Shown one piece after another: positions 37,858 through 50,862 of a DNA stretch of 64,000 nt (within the stretch, counting starts at the first letter, position 1; every line of letters begins with the position of its first letter). Made by a program: the position numbers and the translations under genes. Below the pieces are notes generated by a model. It did not search any database and had not been told where the DNA came from. It worked only from the letters and a program-made list of their open reading frames with translations. Location of the stretch: NCBI RefSeq assembly GCF_026914265.1, contig NC_069126.1, positions 76,573,232 to 76,637,231 of the forward strand, read 5' to 3'. This DNA comes from Mya arenaria (lineage: Eukaryota > Mollusca > Bivalvia > Myida > Myidae).

Positions 37858-40640
37858 CTGCTAAATTAATTTTCAAACTTATCCGAAACTCTTGTCCGAA
37901 AACTGATCAATATAAAATATTTGAAGTAACATTCTACCTTGTTAATGGGCCCCAAACTTTGGTTTTAGTGCGTTCCGACGACAACTGCCTTCTGAAAATA
38001 CCTGACATCCTCAGGAAACACTGACAATAAGGAAAAACATTGTTTTGCGAGAAAACTCACTGCATTTCGCAACTGCCGTGTACGAAATGGTCGAACCACA
38101 GTCAAGGTTCGTTCCAAGAATAATTCGCACCATGACAGCCACAATAGTGAGCGTTCAGAGATACGTTTTTACACGTTTCAAGCAAAAATACTCGTCAAAT
38201 GGCTGTACTTCAACACGGGTATTGTTGCTAACCACACGGGATTTGTATTGTTATTTGTATTTGATAACATATTGCATTGTGAAACAAAAATATGGATGCT
38301 CAGCCAATAAACAGAACATTATTATTTTCCATACGTTATTATTTATTATTTATTACTACAGAGATTTGTTTTTTCATCATATGTTGAGGGTGTGTCAGCC
38401 TTGTGTTGATCGATTAAGTGAAAAGTATTATACGTTTATTTATTTTTTACATAAATTTAAACCATTGTAAATTCAATTATTGTTGTTTATTAACAGGTCG
38501 TTTTTGTCAGTGAAGAAGACCATATTGGAAAAAGAGTAATGCAAATATACATGTAGTTCAACTACATTTTAATAAACCGAATAGCCACTTGCTAGAGAGT
38601 TGTTAAAAGAAGGGACACAACATTTAATTTCAATCATAACAATTATGTTTAAGTCACAATTTAGGCTTGAGCTTAATTAGCACGCAATTATCTCTAACTC
38701 TTATTTTCAGATCCTTTTAACCTATATTTCTACATTCGAGAGCGTTTTTCAAGGCAAACTCGAGACTACCAATTCCACTACTGATTTATTCGCAGCTTAT
38801 TCCTTTCTAAATGTTTGCTTATCTTCAAAGCTTATGTCGAAGTTCCTCCATTGTCTTCCAGCATCCTGTATTCTCTGTCATAGTCAACTTTGCATACCTT
38901 TTTCTTGTCCTTCCTTTTTTCCTATTTACCCTCATACTTTTCCTTCTTGCCACACGATTCATTCACCACTCTTTTAGCATCATCCGGCTTTTCCTACTAT
39001 TATTTTTAACGGGGATTCCTTCACCTGTCTCCTTCTGGTGGACATTATTTTTATGCTGTTTCAAATACTCCCGATGATCTCCTTGAATGTAGCTCCGCAT
39101 TCAAAACTCCATTTGTCGACAGAAATCCCATTTGGAAGGGTTGCGGCCTCACTTTACTACAATGGAAAGTCAGCCATGGTTACTAACGTTTTTTTAATTA
39201 AATCAACACAATTATAAACTATATGTGTTTAGACATGTGCACATACGAGGGTGTCAACCCTTTCCAAATGGAATCCGGAATACCCGTCTTGGTATATCAG
39301 CCAATATTTTGGCTTCTCTTGCCATTTCTTTAAATGTAATCAGTTATGAGACATAAATTTACATAATTATGTACGCTTTTGTAGCGGTTTAGGGGAAGTT
39401 CTATTTAATAATGATTTCATGTTGTTGTTTTTCTGAAATAATTAAGATAAATGGTAACATCATATAGTATTCACTAGTATAAATGCCTACGCTTTACTAT
39501 GAAACAGTGAAAGCATCAATATTTAGTGCTTACATCATACTATGTAATATGATGTATAAGAAAGTAATCTTTATTACTGGCATTGATGTTTGCTCTATAA
39601 GTGGAATCTGGCGAACCGATAACCTCAGGATTCGAAATACCGCCAAAAATGGTGTGATGGGTGACATCCACGTATACATGGCCGACAGAGAATCTCTTAG
39701 TACAGTTTTATTAGCAGACACATGGTGTCCATATATAATATATAGATGTATAGTCCCCTACTCTATGTGATGTAAAAAGAACCGCCCGAAACTTTACGCG
39801 GATCTTTGTATGGATGTTGGCCTAACCAAGGGTCAACATTAGAATGTGAGAAGAAGCATCAACATGTTATTATGTTTCAACTGCTTGTATGTGAGTAAAT
39901 ATGATGGACCAGCGTTCATTCAGCAATAGCGATACAATGGTGGTTGTAATATTTGAATCCAATTCTGGCACTGGAGACGGCCATGCCGACGGGGAAGTCC
40001 CTCCTGCCTCGCAGGCATAGCAAGGAGGCCGAGGTCCAAGCTCACGTTACTTACCGGGAATTTGCATAAGATGTGCACCGTGTCATTATTTTGCCCAAAC
40101 GCAAGGATGGGGCTGTATGTATACCCATGGGATTAAGATTTTACAATGATAAAAACCCGCCTACAACGCATGCCATCAGAAATCAGAAATGCAAGTTTCT
40201 GAAAATCTAAGGCGTTCAAGATGCTCCAAACAAGACTGCATATAAGTGATTTCTTGAACAATGAAGCTCAAAGGGCATATTAACTAAAGGCATACCGATA
40301 GTTTGATTGTTTATTTAAGTCCCATCAATACGACATACATGTATATAAATTTCATTATAACAATGTGGCACCCTACTGCCCTAATGGAGACCAACATTAG
40401 TACCCTTCTGCCTTTGTAGGAATAAATACGTATGATAATGAAATATTTCTTTTGTTTTGATTAAAACATGTAGTATGGTAAACTATTTGTATAACTTCAC
40501 AATAGGAGACTAGAAATCAATTATATTCTCGATATAAAATCAAAGTAAACAATAAACATACCACACACTATCATGTATACATACATGATAAGGAATGGAA
40601 GTAGAATATCGATAATGAGGCACGTGACGTTTTGTATTTT
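37858..40640. other. Intergenic region between divergent NDT and Lifeguard genes
   Basis: The two genes start back to back here, so promoters of both probably lie in this ~2.8 kb; no core promoter element is clear. An inverted repeat (CATTTGGAAGGGTTG / CAACCCTTTCCAAATG, about 39126-39273) marks a small MITE-like insertion. A GC-rich block at about 39955-40140 has a CCCG/GTAAGT-like donor on the minus strand but no supported frame. Confidence 0.5.
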
Positions 40641-40737
40641 TTTACCAATAGTCTAGTCGCTCGGTATTTGATCAGTTTAAACTCCAATCAATGTATTCAT
40701 ATATTCCACTTCCCGTTTGGACCACGTTCAAAACTGG
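40641..40737 (+). other. Possible 5' untranslated exon of the Lifeguard gene
   Basis: A consensus donor (CTGG/GTAAGT) at 40737/40738 precedes an acceptor-like CTTATAG at 41010, 51 bases before the predicted start codon. The start of this exon is arbitrary. RNA evidence would be needed to confirm it. Confidence 0.3.
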
Positions 40738-41061
40738 GTAAGTTATGTTATGGCATTTATGTTTTATAACTTATCAATTTAATAATGTACACTACGGCCG
40801 GTTGGATTTACAAACTATTAAATGTATAGAGGTGTGATATAAGTGTGATATAGGTATATTCATGTACGTACACATTTTTATATTACATTTTTACAATTGT
40901 GAATACCTTCTGATATTCATACTTGTGTGTATTTCGCAATCCATGACGTTGACAGTTCAACATGATTTGTTATATAAACACAGTTCAAATGTAAATTAAA
41001 TGTCTTATAGATCGACAACAGGTGGGCTTACGGACCCAGGTGCCGACTGAGAGTATCACCA

Positions 41062-43883
41062 ATGTCGAAAATAGCACCGATGATCAGCTACCCCCATGAG
41101 GGGGGCACTACGACGGAGGCCGTGTACCCCCCTTCACAAGGTATGACTGTCACAAACCCTTTAATTGTAGCTTTGAACAGTAATGTCACATTTGACACAC
41201 ACGCACGCACGCACGCAAGCACACACGCACCTGATTATGAATAAACTATAGATATAAACTAACTCAAGAGTCAACATTTAATAGAAGTTCCTGGAGTACA
41301 ATTTCTAATTTAAAATCTTATGTCGATTCACATAATGTAGCATTCACCAATCGTTTAATTTTTTTTGCGTTTTCAGCTATTTAAAACACGCTTATAATAT
41401 TGTTATCAGTAATTAATATTTTGCATAAATGCATTATTTATTAAGTAGTTGAGGGCAAATTATCACTAAAAAATTATGTTTGTTATACATGTGTATTTAT
41501 TGATTTTGAATAAGAATGTCACTTTAAGCATACTCCAAACGCACGAGCGTACGAGTGAGTTAATGTTCCCAATAAATGTCAAGGGGTTAAAATTGGAATA
41601 AGACATAGAGATCGAAGGCTTATATGGGGTGTATACATGTTACTTTTCACTGGTTAGAGTTTGTCGTTATTAATGAACATTAGCGTTCAAAATGAAAATG
41701 GTTCCTTTATATTGTATTCTACGGCAGGGGGCATCAGTCTATCTTCCACCCCATATAACATATTCCGACCAAAATAAAGAAAGACGTGTACATGCTGACA
41801 CCTAACTCACGTGTATAGGTGTACAGTTCAAAATGCTTCAAGTATGCTCCTGACTGCAGAGGACTATATTTATCACAATCATTTTCACAATATTTACTCT
41901 CTAAAGGCGGCGCTTACCCCGACGACCCTGCCTATCCACCTCCTCCACCCCCGATGCCGTCGGGATATGCCCCGCCCCAGCATGCCACATTCGGCGTGGT
42001 GGACACTCAGCCCCGCCCCCGAAAGGACAATGACAGCAGCAAGAGTTCCAACTCAACCATCTTCGGCGGTTCATTTGACGATGATGCCGTGAGAAGAGGC
42101 TTTATAAAAAGGGTATGACATTCACTTATATTAGTAATTACTTGTTATATCATTAACTTAAAACTATATATATTAACGATGTAATTAAAGGGTTGATATC
42201 AATCTCTGATTTGGGATATTTTACTAAATCCTAACTAAATATACATACTTTTTTGGTGTTTGCATGTTTGTGTTGACCAATGACAAAAGAGGATTTTTTT
42301 TCAAATTTTCTGTTAATTTATTTTACGTAGATCGATAGTCCATAGAGTATATTTCATTCATTCTATTTTTAACCAGTGCTTACATGTTAAACACATGTCA
42401 GCAGTTAAAGGTAGCATCTATATACTTAAATTGCGGTTGTTTTATGAAAATATGTTTTTTTCTTTCAGGTTTACAGTCTCCTATTCATCCAGCTGCTGTT
42501 TACATTTGGAATAGTTCTTGTTTTCTCTCTCGTGTAAGTAAAACAGTAAACTAAAAGAAAAGAGACCTAAGTGTCGCCCTATAATTGTAACTGTTGAATA
42601 TGATTGTCATGCAAATATAAAAATCGTTTTGCAAGGAGATTCTAAAAAGCTCTGATGATAAGTAAGAAAGCATTTTTCTCATTTTTTTAAATTAGAATAT
42701 TTCATCTGAAATTCAGAAAACTTAATTCTATTCACTCATGTATTTCATTTCAGGACGTCAGTCAAGGAATTTGTTAAAAACAACCCAGCGGTTTTCTATG
42801 CTTCGTTGTAAGAAATATTTTGTTTGGCTTTTATTGTAATTTCTGAGTTAAGTTTCAATATATTAATACCATACGTTTTCATGTTCCCTTCTTTGCATAA
42901 TAGTGCTGGATTTTCTATGTAAATGAATGATCATTCAAATTGCAAACCAGTTAAACGTAGGTTTCATTTATTTCTTATGACGCGAATATTTGAATATATT
43001 ATATATTATGTATATATCCACACAATATAGAAAGAGTATTAGGTTCATAATCATTAAGATTTTTATAATTTTAATCAAATTGACATGTACATTTAAGAAT
43101 GTCGGTATGTTTGGTTTCGTTGTCAAAGTCGAGCGCTGTTTGGACATACCCAATCGATCAATCTACTGTATATACACTAAAATGAAACTTACCATTTAAC
43201 TCATGTTTCAGTGGAGTTTTCATACCAGTATTCATTGTGCTTGTCTGCGTTAAGAAAGTACGGTATGTATTTAAGGAATTGTAAAAGGTTGTTAGTGGTC
43301 AACATAACATTTTGTCTAATGAAATGCAGTATATTTCAAATTTGCCTATACAATTATTACTGATAATTAGCAGTCGGTTGTTATTTATTGCATTCGGGTA
43401 AAAAGCGGTACTAAGATATCGACATTGGTAATGGGTTTAGCTTTCACAATATTATGTAGACCACTTAAAAGATAATGGTTATGCGACTGTGTCGCATCAA
43501 ATCTTTTTTGTTTCAGTACATTCAAACAACCATTAACCATTACTTCTCAAAATAATCAGATCATTTATTTTATTCAAATGCTATACGTTAAACGTCGATC
43601 AATAGGGAATTCAAATGTCGACCATTGTGAAAATACTGCCATCCCATAGGTTCAAAAATGATATCATGATATAAGGGATTCTGTTAACAATCCAGTTAGT
43701 TTTCAACATTCATTTTATGTGAATTGAACATACTTCAGAACAGAGCTGCCATAACGCGTCCAAGTCAATTGTTTACATTTATTTTATTCATTATTTCAGG
43801 AGAAAGCATCCTGCTAATCTTATATGTCTTGCGATTTTCGTAAGTATATAATAAGTGTATGTATTTATGAATAAGTTGAAACT

Positions 43884-43951
<68 letters not shown>

Positions 43952-43955
43952 GTGG

Positions 43956-44036
<81 letters not shown>

Positions 44037-44058
44037 CGACGACGACGACGATGATGTG

Positions 44059-44109
<51 letters not shown>

Positions 44110-44131
44110 CGACGACGACGACGATGATGTG

Positions 44132-44193
<62 letters not shown>

Positions 44194-44197
44194 GTGT

Positions 44198-44269
<72 letters not shown>

Positions 44270-47200
44270 GCTTGTATAGGTATGATAATGAATAGTGATC
44301 AGTATTATCATTGTCTCGTTTCAGACGATAGCGTTTACATACCTGGTAGCAACATTGAGCAGGTTGGTGTCTAGATGCAGCTGTTGTATCTCTAGTCTAC
44401 GTCCGTTTATAAATTAAATGGGTTTTGCCAAATTTATTCTATGTTAAGAGTCTGGCTCCAATTACGAAAACTAGCCTATCTGGAAAGAAAAATCGATATC
44501 GAAAATAAAACAAAAACATTGCATTCATTCAACCTAGCTATTATATGAGTCTGATTACAGTACGTAGATATAAGCATTTCTAAATGTGTGTTATTATTAT
44601 ATTACCATTCGGTTTTTGAGTTATATGTCGGTTTCTATGTATTAGTTAGATAACATGAATTAAATTCTTAATGATTAAGAATGGGCGGAGTGAGCGTAGA
44701 ATACAACCTCATTGGCTGACACATTGTTAAAGCAAAATCTGACGCAGGGATTGTGTATCGGATGTGTGGTAGTGGGTGGACCTTTAAACAGCCACGAAAG
44801 TTAAAATTATTTAGGATTAAGCCTAGTATAGTTAATGATTGCCTATCTGCAATTTCATTGGCTGTAAATGGAGGTTGTATTCATAAATGTTTAAATTCCT
44901 ACATAGGATCTATTTGACACAACCTAATTTGACGGACTTTCCATAAAGTTTTTACACAAATATCTTTAACGAGAGTAGAAAAAAGAACATAAAATGGCCA
45001 AATTTGATTCTATAGGTATTGTCATAGTTACTTTATTTTGCGAATAGAAAACGTGTTATTTAAATGTTTGCAGTTTCTTCGACACTAACAGCGTGATAGT
45101 GGCCGCGGGCATTACGGCCATGCTGTGTCTCGCCATCACGCTGTTCGCCATACAGACCAAGGTAAGGCTCGCCATCACTCTGTTCGCCACACAAACCAAG
45201 GTAAGTCTCGCCATCACGCTGTTCGCCATACAGACCAAGGTAAGGCTCGCCGTCCCGCTGTTCGCTATACAGACCAAGGTATGCAAACAGACCAAGGTAA
45301 GGCTCGCCATCACACTGTTCGCCATACAGACAAAGGTAAGGCTCGCCATCACGCTGTTCGCCATACAGACCTAGGTAAAGCTCGCAATCACGCTGTTCGG
45401 TTCGCCATACAGACCAAGGTTAGGCTCGCCATCACGCTGTTCGCCATACAGACCAAGGTAAGGCTCGCCGTCCCGCTGTTCGCTATACAGACCAAGGTAT
45501 GCAAACAGACCAAGGTAAGGCTCGCCATCACACTGTTCGCCATACAGACAAAGGTAAGGCTCGCCATCACGCTGTTCGCCATACAGACCTAGGTAAAGCT
45601 CGCAATCACGCTGTTCGGTTCGCCATACAGACCAAGGTTAGGCTCGCAATCACGCTGTTCGCCATACAGACCTAGGTAAGGCTCGCCGTCACGCTATTCG
45701 CCACACAGACCAAGGTAAGGCTCGCCATCACGCTGTTCGCCACACAGACCTAGGTAAGGCTCGCCATCACGCTGTTTGCCAAACAGATCAAGGTAAGGCT
45801 TGCCATCACGCTGTTCGCCATACAGTCCTAGGTAAAGCTCGCCATCACGCTGTTCGCCATACAGACAAAGGTAAGGCTCGCCGTCACACTGTTCGCCATA
45901 CAGACCAAGGTAAGGCTCGCCATCAAGCTGTTCGCCACCACGCTGTTCGCAGTACAGACCAAGGTAAGGCTCGCCGTCATGCTGTTCGCCATACAGACCT
46001 AGGTAAGGTACGCCATCACGCTGTTCGCCATACAGACCAAGGTTAGGCTCGCCATCACGCTGTTCGCCATACAGACCAAGGTAAGGCTCGCCATCAAGCT
46101 GTTCGCCACCACGCTGTTCGCAGTACAGACCAAGGTAAGGCTCGCCGTCATGCTGTTCGCCATACAGACCTAGGTAAGGTACGCCATCACGCTGTTCGCC
46201 ATACAGACCAAGGTTAGGCTCGCCATCACGCTGTTCGCCATTCAGACCAAGGTAAGGCTCGCCATCTGGCTGTTCGCCAGACAGACCTAGGTAAGTCTCG
46301 CAATCACGCTGTTCGCCATACAGACCAAGGTAAGGCTCGCCATCACGCTGTTCGCCAAACATACCAAGGTTAGGCTCGCCATCACGCTGTTTGCCAAACA
46401 GACCAAGGTTAGGCTCGCCATCACGCTGTTTGCCAGACAGACCAAGGTAAGTCTCGCCATCACGCTGTTCGCCATACAGACCAAGGTAAGGCTCGCCATC
46501 ACGCTGTTCGCCATACAGAGCAATGTTAGACTCGCAATCACGCTGTTCGCCATACAGACCTAGGTAAGGCTCGCCATTACGCTTTCGCCATACAGACCAA
46601 GGTAAGGTAGTTGATAGTTAAACATCCACCGTTTGACACCGAAAACATCGTAACAGTAGAACATCTAATGACAATATCAGTAATATATTTTCATATGCAA
46701 AAAGCATTATCGGCCCGAATCATCCTTGATATTTTTTATCCGTCCGCAAACTCGGAGCTGCAACTTCCGAAGGTTATTTAGTCTTTATCATCAGGGACAT
46801 TTGTGTGATTCATATCAAAGAATAACAATTATATGGTTTTACAATAATAATTATATGGTTTTACAATTGGGATTGCATTCACTTATAATTTTGAGGTACA
46901 TATAATTACCAAAAACATGTATTTATTTCATAGCTTACCCATATATTGCTCAAGGGTATTACCACTGTTTGCAGATCGACTTCACCCTATGTACGAGCCT
47001 GTTCTTCTGCATCTTAATCGTCCTCATCTACTTCGCTTTTGTCAGTATCATACTCAGCTTTGTCGTGCCCGACGGACGGGTAAGCTTGTACTCTTGTTAT
47101 CTTGATTTAATTTTGCCTGATTATTGTTTATTTTTGCGAGAAAAAAGTCCAGGTTTAATAATAGCACAGATTCGAGCACAACCTTTAACCTATAAGCATA

Positions 47201-49279
47201 CCGGAGAACAAACGTTATGAAGCATTGTATGCATATTCAAGTGAAGAATATGTGAATGTGTAACAAGCCCATCACTCCGGGCTCACGACAGTGATCTAGC
47301 ATTATCGCGCTGGTGTACGACAGTGTACGAGAGTGATCTAGCATCATCGCTCTGTTGTACGAGAGTGATCTAGCACCATCGCTCTGGTGTACAACAGTGT
47401 ACGAGAGTGATCTAGTATCATCACTCTCGTGTACGAGAGTGATCTAGCATCATCGCTCTGGTGTACGACAGTGTACGAAAGTGATCTAGCATCATCGCGC
47501 TAGTGTACGTGAGTGATCTAGCATTATCGCGCTGGTGTACGAGAGTGATCTAGCATCATCGCTCTGTTGTACGAGAGTGTACGTGAGTTATCTAGCATTA
47601 TCGCGCTGGTGTACGACAGTGTACGAGAGTGATCTAGCATCATCGCTCTGTTGTACGTGAGTGATCTAGCACCATCGCTCTGGTGTACAACAGTGTACGA
47701 GAGTGATCTAGTATCATCACTCTGGTGTACGAGAGTGTACGAGAGTGATCTAGCATCATCGCTCTGGTGTACAACAGTGTACGAGAGTGATCTAGCATCA
47801 TCGCGCTAGTGTACGTGAGTGATCTAGCATCATCGCTCTGTTGTACGAGAGTGATCTAGCCCCATCGCTCTGGTGTACAACAGTGTACGAGAGTGATCTA
47901 GTATCATCACTCTGGTGTACGAGAGTGTACGAGAGTGATCTAGCATCATCGCTCTGGTGTACGACAGTGTATGAGAGTGATCTAGTATCATCACTCTGGT
48001 GTACGAGAGTGTACGAGAGTGATCTAGAATTATCGCGCTAGTGTACGTGAGTGATCTAGCATCATCACTCTGGTGTACGAGAGTGATCTAGCATCATCAC
48101 TCTGGTGTACGAGAGTGTACGAGAGTGATCTAGCATCATCGCTCTGGTGTACGACAGTGTACGGGAGTGATCTAGCATTATCGCGCTAGTGTACGTGAGT
48201 GATCTAGCATTATCGCGGTAGTGTACGAGAGTGATCTAGCATTATCGCTGTGGTGTACGAGAGTGATCTAGTATTATCGTGCGAGTGTACGAGAGTGATC
48301 TAGCATCAACGCTCTGGTGTATGAGGATGTGCGCATAGAAATACATGTACTGCGAAAGGGAAGTATTGGATTCCACTTGTGATGCTTCAAAAGTTATATC
48401 AAAGAAATATGATTGTCAAGTGTTATGTTGTGAAGGATATTAAATCAAAACACTATATTTTTGTAAATGCATTTATTTTTTTACTTTTACTTTTATGTAA
48501 ACTATTGTATGCCTATATGTTTGAAGTACGGTATAATAATCCAAGAAACAAGTACAAACATGTATTCAGTTATTTCCATTTTCCTTTTTGTTTCCCAATT
48601 TTACTTTTAGCCTGCATTTTCACTATATTAAGTCTTCTGTACTATTTCAGTTCATTGACGGCGTGTACGGAACTCTTGCGGCAATGCTCATCTCCTTGGT
48701 GAGGGTTTCTATTTGCTTTTCGTCTGAAGATATATCAAACATTACAGCCGATCCGTACCGCTAATGTGATATTTCCCAGGCTGAGTAGATGAAGTTAGGT
48801 CCGCCTTTCACCCAAGGGAAAGTTTTGCGCTCAACGTCCTCTTGGCCTTTGGAAACAGACGCTAATACTTGATCTTACATTCAAAATATTCGTGTGTGAT
48901 TAGTTGATCAGCCTTATTTAGTTAAAACGTGTTTTGGTTAAATGACCAGTATCTATTTGCTAATTACGATCATACAGATCACATGTGTATGCAAGTACAC
49001 GTATATATATATGTGAACAAAGACGAAAATACTAAAAATGTTGTTGTTCTTTTTAGCCTCTTTTCCGAGTGTGCTTCACAATTAAGCTTAAAAGTAAAAA
49101 CTAAACTAATCTATATCACCTATCGTTTACAGGTCCTTGTGTACGACACCCAGCGGATTATCGGCGGCAAGAGCGAGGAGTTGAACCCAGAAGAGTATGT
49201 GTATGGGGCTCTCCAGCTCTATATTGACGTCGTCGTCTTGTTTCTAATTATCCTGGCCGGCTGTGGAAAATCTGGATGA
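41062..49279 (+). CDS. Lifeguard/TMBIM family protein (Bax-inhibitor-1 fold), 11 coding exons, 306 aa
   Basis: Exons: 41062-41140, 41907-42112, 42469-42533, 42754-42807, 43212-43262, 43800-43839, 44325-44362, 45074-45161, 46975-47079, 48651-48698, 49133-49279. All phases join, with a stop at 49277. Residues 1-95 are a soluble Pro-rich tail (AYPPPPPPMPSGYAPP); seven hydrophobic helices follow (~97-117, 130-148, 156-177, 185-205, 213-236, 246-266, 280-303). LVYDTQRIIGGK with Asp263, EEYVYGALQLYIDVV with Asp290, and the DFTLCTSLFF segment are hallmarks of Lifeguard proteins such as GRINA, FAIM2 and TMBIM1. Family members sit in ER, Golgi or plasma membrane, leak Ca2+ in a pH-dependent way through an Asp pair, and restrain apoptosis. 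Length fits. The end is CGKSG, an unusual tail. The exon-7 donor (AG/GTTGGT) is weak. The exon-8 donor is amplified in the adjoining minisatellite, so that exon's true end is uncertain. Orthology within the family is not resolved. Confidence 0.93.
43884..44271. repeat. (GAT)n microsatellite with duplicated GAC block
   Basis: About 390 bp of GAT repeats in intron 6 of the Lifeguard gene, starting 45 bp after the exon-6 donor. A block GACGACGACGACGACGATGA followed by TGTGTGATGATG occurs twice (about 44034 and 44108), which shows a segmental duplication inside the array. Poly-Asp, poly-Met, poly-Ser and poly-His frames are artefacts. Confidence 0.95.
45129..46610 (+). repeat. 39-bp minisatellite derived from the end of Lifeguard exon 8
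   Basis: About 37 imperfect units. The first unit is itself the exon end: 33 coding bases (LAITLFAIQTK, within TM4) plus GTAAGG of the donor. At 39 bp the units keep frame. Most units retain AAG/GTAAGG or a close variant, while others read CCTAGGTAAG and bring in a TAG. Larger blocks are duplicated inside (offset ~218 bp at 45246/45464 and ~172 bp at 45915/46087). The long minus-strand frames (EQRDGEPYLGLYG repeats) are by-products. Confidence 0.95.
47285..48322. repeat. ~32/45-bp minisatellite in Lifeguard intron 9
   Basis: Units contain GTGTACGAGAGTGATCTAGC followed by ATCATCGCTCTG. A longer version inserts an extra GTGTACGACA-like block. About 27 units are present, including units with ATTATCGCGC in place of ATCATCGCTC. 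The array starts ~200 bp after the exon-9 donor. A single stray unit is found past the gene at 49450-49485. Confidence 0.92.
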
Positions 49280-50061
49280 TCCCATGACGCGTTCGGGACA
49301 CACAAGTATAGGCAATTGTAACGAGCTTCGCGATATAACCGAGTGGGATCCGGTCGTATTATGAGTAGTGGCCAAAACCACTTACAACTTACTTCGTCCA
49401 TACATTATTCCCGATTACTTGTTGTCTCAAACATACTTCAATTGAATCTATCACGCTCTGGTGTACGAGAATGGTCTAGCATACTTCAATCTATATGATT
49501 CGTTCAAGTCTCATAGTGTTGGGTGAAAGCTATACATGTTCTACACTGGACTATTCTCTTTGTTTGACATTTTCATTAAGTACCCTTGGCATTTACGGTG
49601 CTCATGTACGCATTAATTCATCATGTAATGAGATTTATGCAGTGTTTATTGGACCTGCAGATTACTGGAATTTGACGTGTCCCTAGACTATTTTGTATCC
49701 AAGGTGTCATAAGGTCTACCAAGTAATACACGGGCTCTAGTTCATTCATTGGCATTGTACTCTCTCTCTTGTAAGCAATATTTATTTTGCACCAAGCCCC
49801 AAAAGGCTCGACAAAGCGGATGACGGACGAATGCTATCAAACATGTCGAGGTTGCCATCATTCATCATCCGCATTCCAGTATTATCAACAATAGTGGGCG
49901 CCGCATTGAAGTGCACGCCAATTGGAACCCCTGGAATAGGAGCGGTTATTATGTGATTACTGTTGATGGTTTGCTGTTATGTTTTTTTTCTTCATAATTT
50001 GCTGTCATTTTTAAAATATTGCAACAATATTGAATAATGTTTTTTATGTTTGAAAATTATA
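49280..50061. other. Lifeguard 3' flank / probable 3' UTR
   Basis: No further coding exon is seen. An isolated copy of the intron-9 minisatellite unit (ATCACGCTCTGGTGTACGAG, then AATGGTCTAGCA) lies at 49450-49485. A clear polyadenylation site is not evident close to the stop codon. Confidence 0.45.
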
Positions 50062-50862
50062 TACAGTAAAACTGCGATCGTTCGAACAAGCGGTCGTTCG
50101 AGAACCGGCGTTCCCTCGAGGTCGGAGCTTGGTCCCGAACTTTTTCCTTCTATTTTCATATAAGATAAACCTACGCTGCATCGAAACCTAATTATGTCGA
50201 GGAGTCGAGCAATATTCTTGGTCCCAAGTACACAAATCATGCACAAAACCTTATGGCTCCCTCGAGGTCATAATTTCACACTTTTTCCCGAACGCATGTT
50301 TCAAAATAAACAAACAATTGCTAGGTATTTAAATTATCGCAAGTTGTTAAAATTGCAATGACAGTTTAAAGGCAATTTATAAGGTGTGAACAACCGTTTA
50401 ACAATGTTAACGCATGACCGGTATTAGTTGATATGGGCGGTTTAGAACATAATTATGAGAAGTTAATGACGAGCAGTTAATTGTGAGAAATGTAAATGAG
50501 TAATAAAAATATGAATAAACACTACGATATCGATCCAACATCGGAATATCTGAAAATATTTCCTTTTTGTCACTTTGCTTTGCAATATGGCTATTTGGTA
50601 AAAAAATCGATTTATTGATATTTCTTTTACATTTTATATTTAAGTATACATAAAGTAAACGACAGCCTTTGAACATATCAGCGATTTCCACAACGCAACA
50701 CATAATCGTTGTCTTAGTAAACAGACCACTTCATACTTGAAATACACTGAAATATATTTCATAACAGACTGGAGAATTGAAAATCGGGTCGTTCGAAACA
50801 TCGGTTCCCTCGAGGTTTAGGCTCGGTCCCCGGCGACTTCGAGCGATCGCAGTTTTACTGTA
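50062..50862. mobile_element. pogo/Tigger-like non-autonomous element (~800 bp)
   Basis: The left end TACAGTAAAACTGCGATCGT and the right end CGATCGCAGTTTTACTGTA are near-perfect inverted repeats bounded by TA. Subterminal TTCCCTCGAGGT blocks are repeated near both ends. The interior is AT-rich and has no transposase frame. Confidence 0.8.

Noticed and set aside
38811..39077. 88-aa hydrophobic ORF rich in Phe and Leu
   Set aside because: T-rich sequence gives such frames by chance. No family pattern or splice context was found; possibly an antisense trace of an old retroelement.
39955..40140. GC-rich block with a donor-like site, possible exon or snRNA-like sequence
   Set aside because: No frame continues to a partner exon and it does not match a spliceosomal RNA I recognise. 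Kept only as an unexplained block in the intergenic entry.
43855..44311. Long poly-Asp, poly-Met, poly-Ser and poly-His reading frames
   Set aside because: All are translations of the (GAT)n microsatellite in a Lifeguard intron; there is no independent coding evidence.
45694..46553. 222-aa and 88-aa minus-strand frames with regular EQRDGEPYLGLYG-type repeats
   Set aside because: Antisense translation of the 39-bp minisatellite, whose length is a multiple of three. The sense strand explains the sequence as amplified exon end plus donor.
47285..48322. Possible CRISPR-like array of regular repeats
   Set aside because: The units are contiguous, vary in length and have no unique spacers, and the locus is a eukaryotic intron. 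It is a minisatellite.
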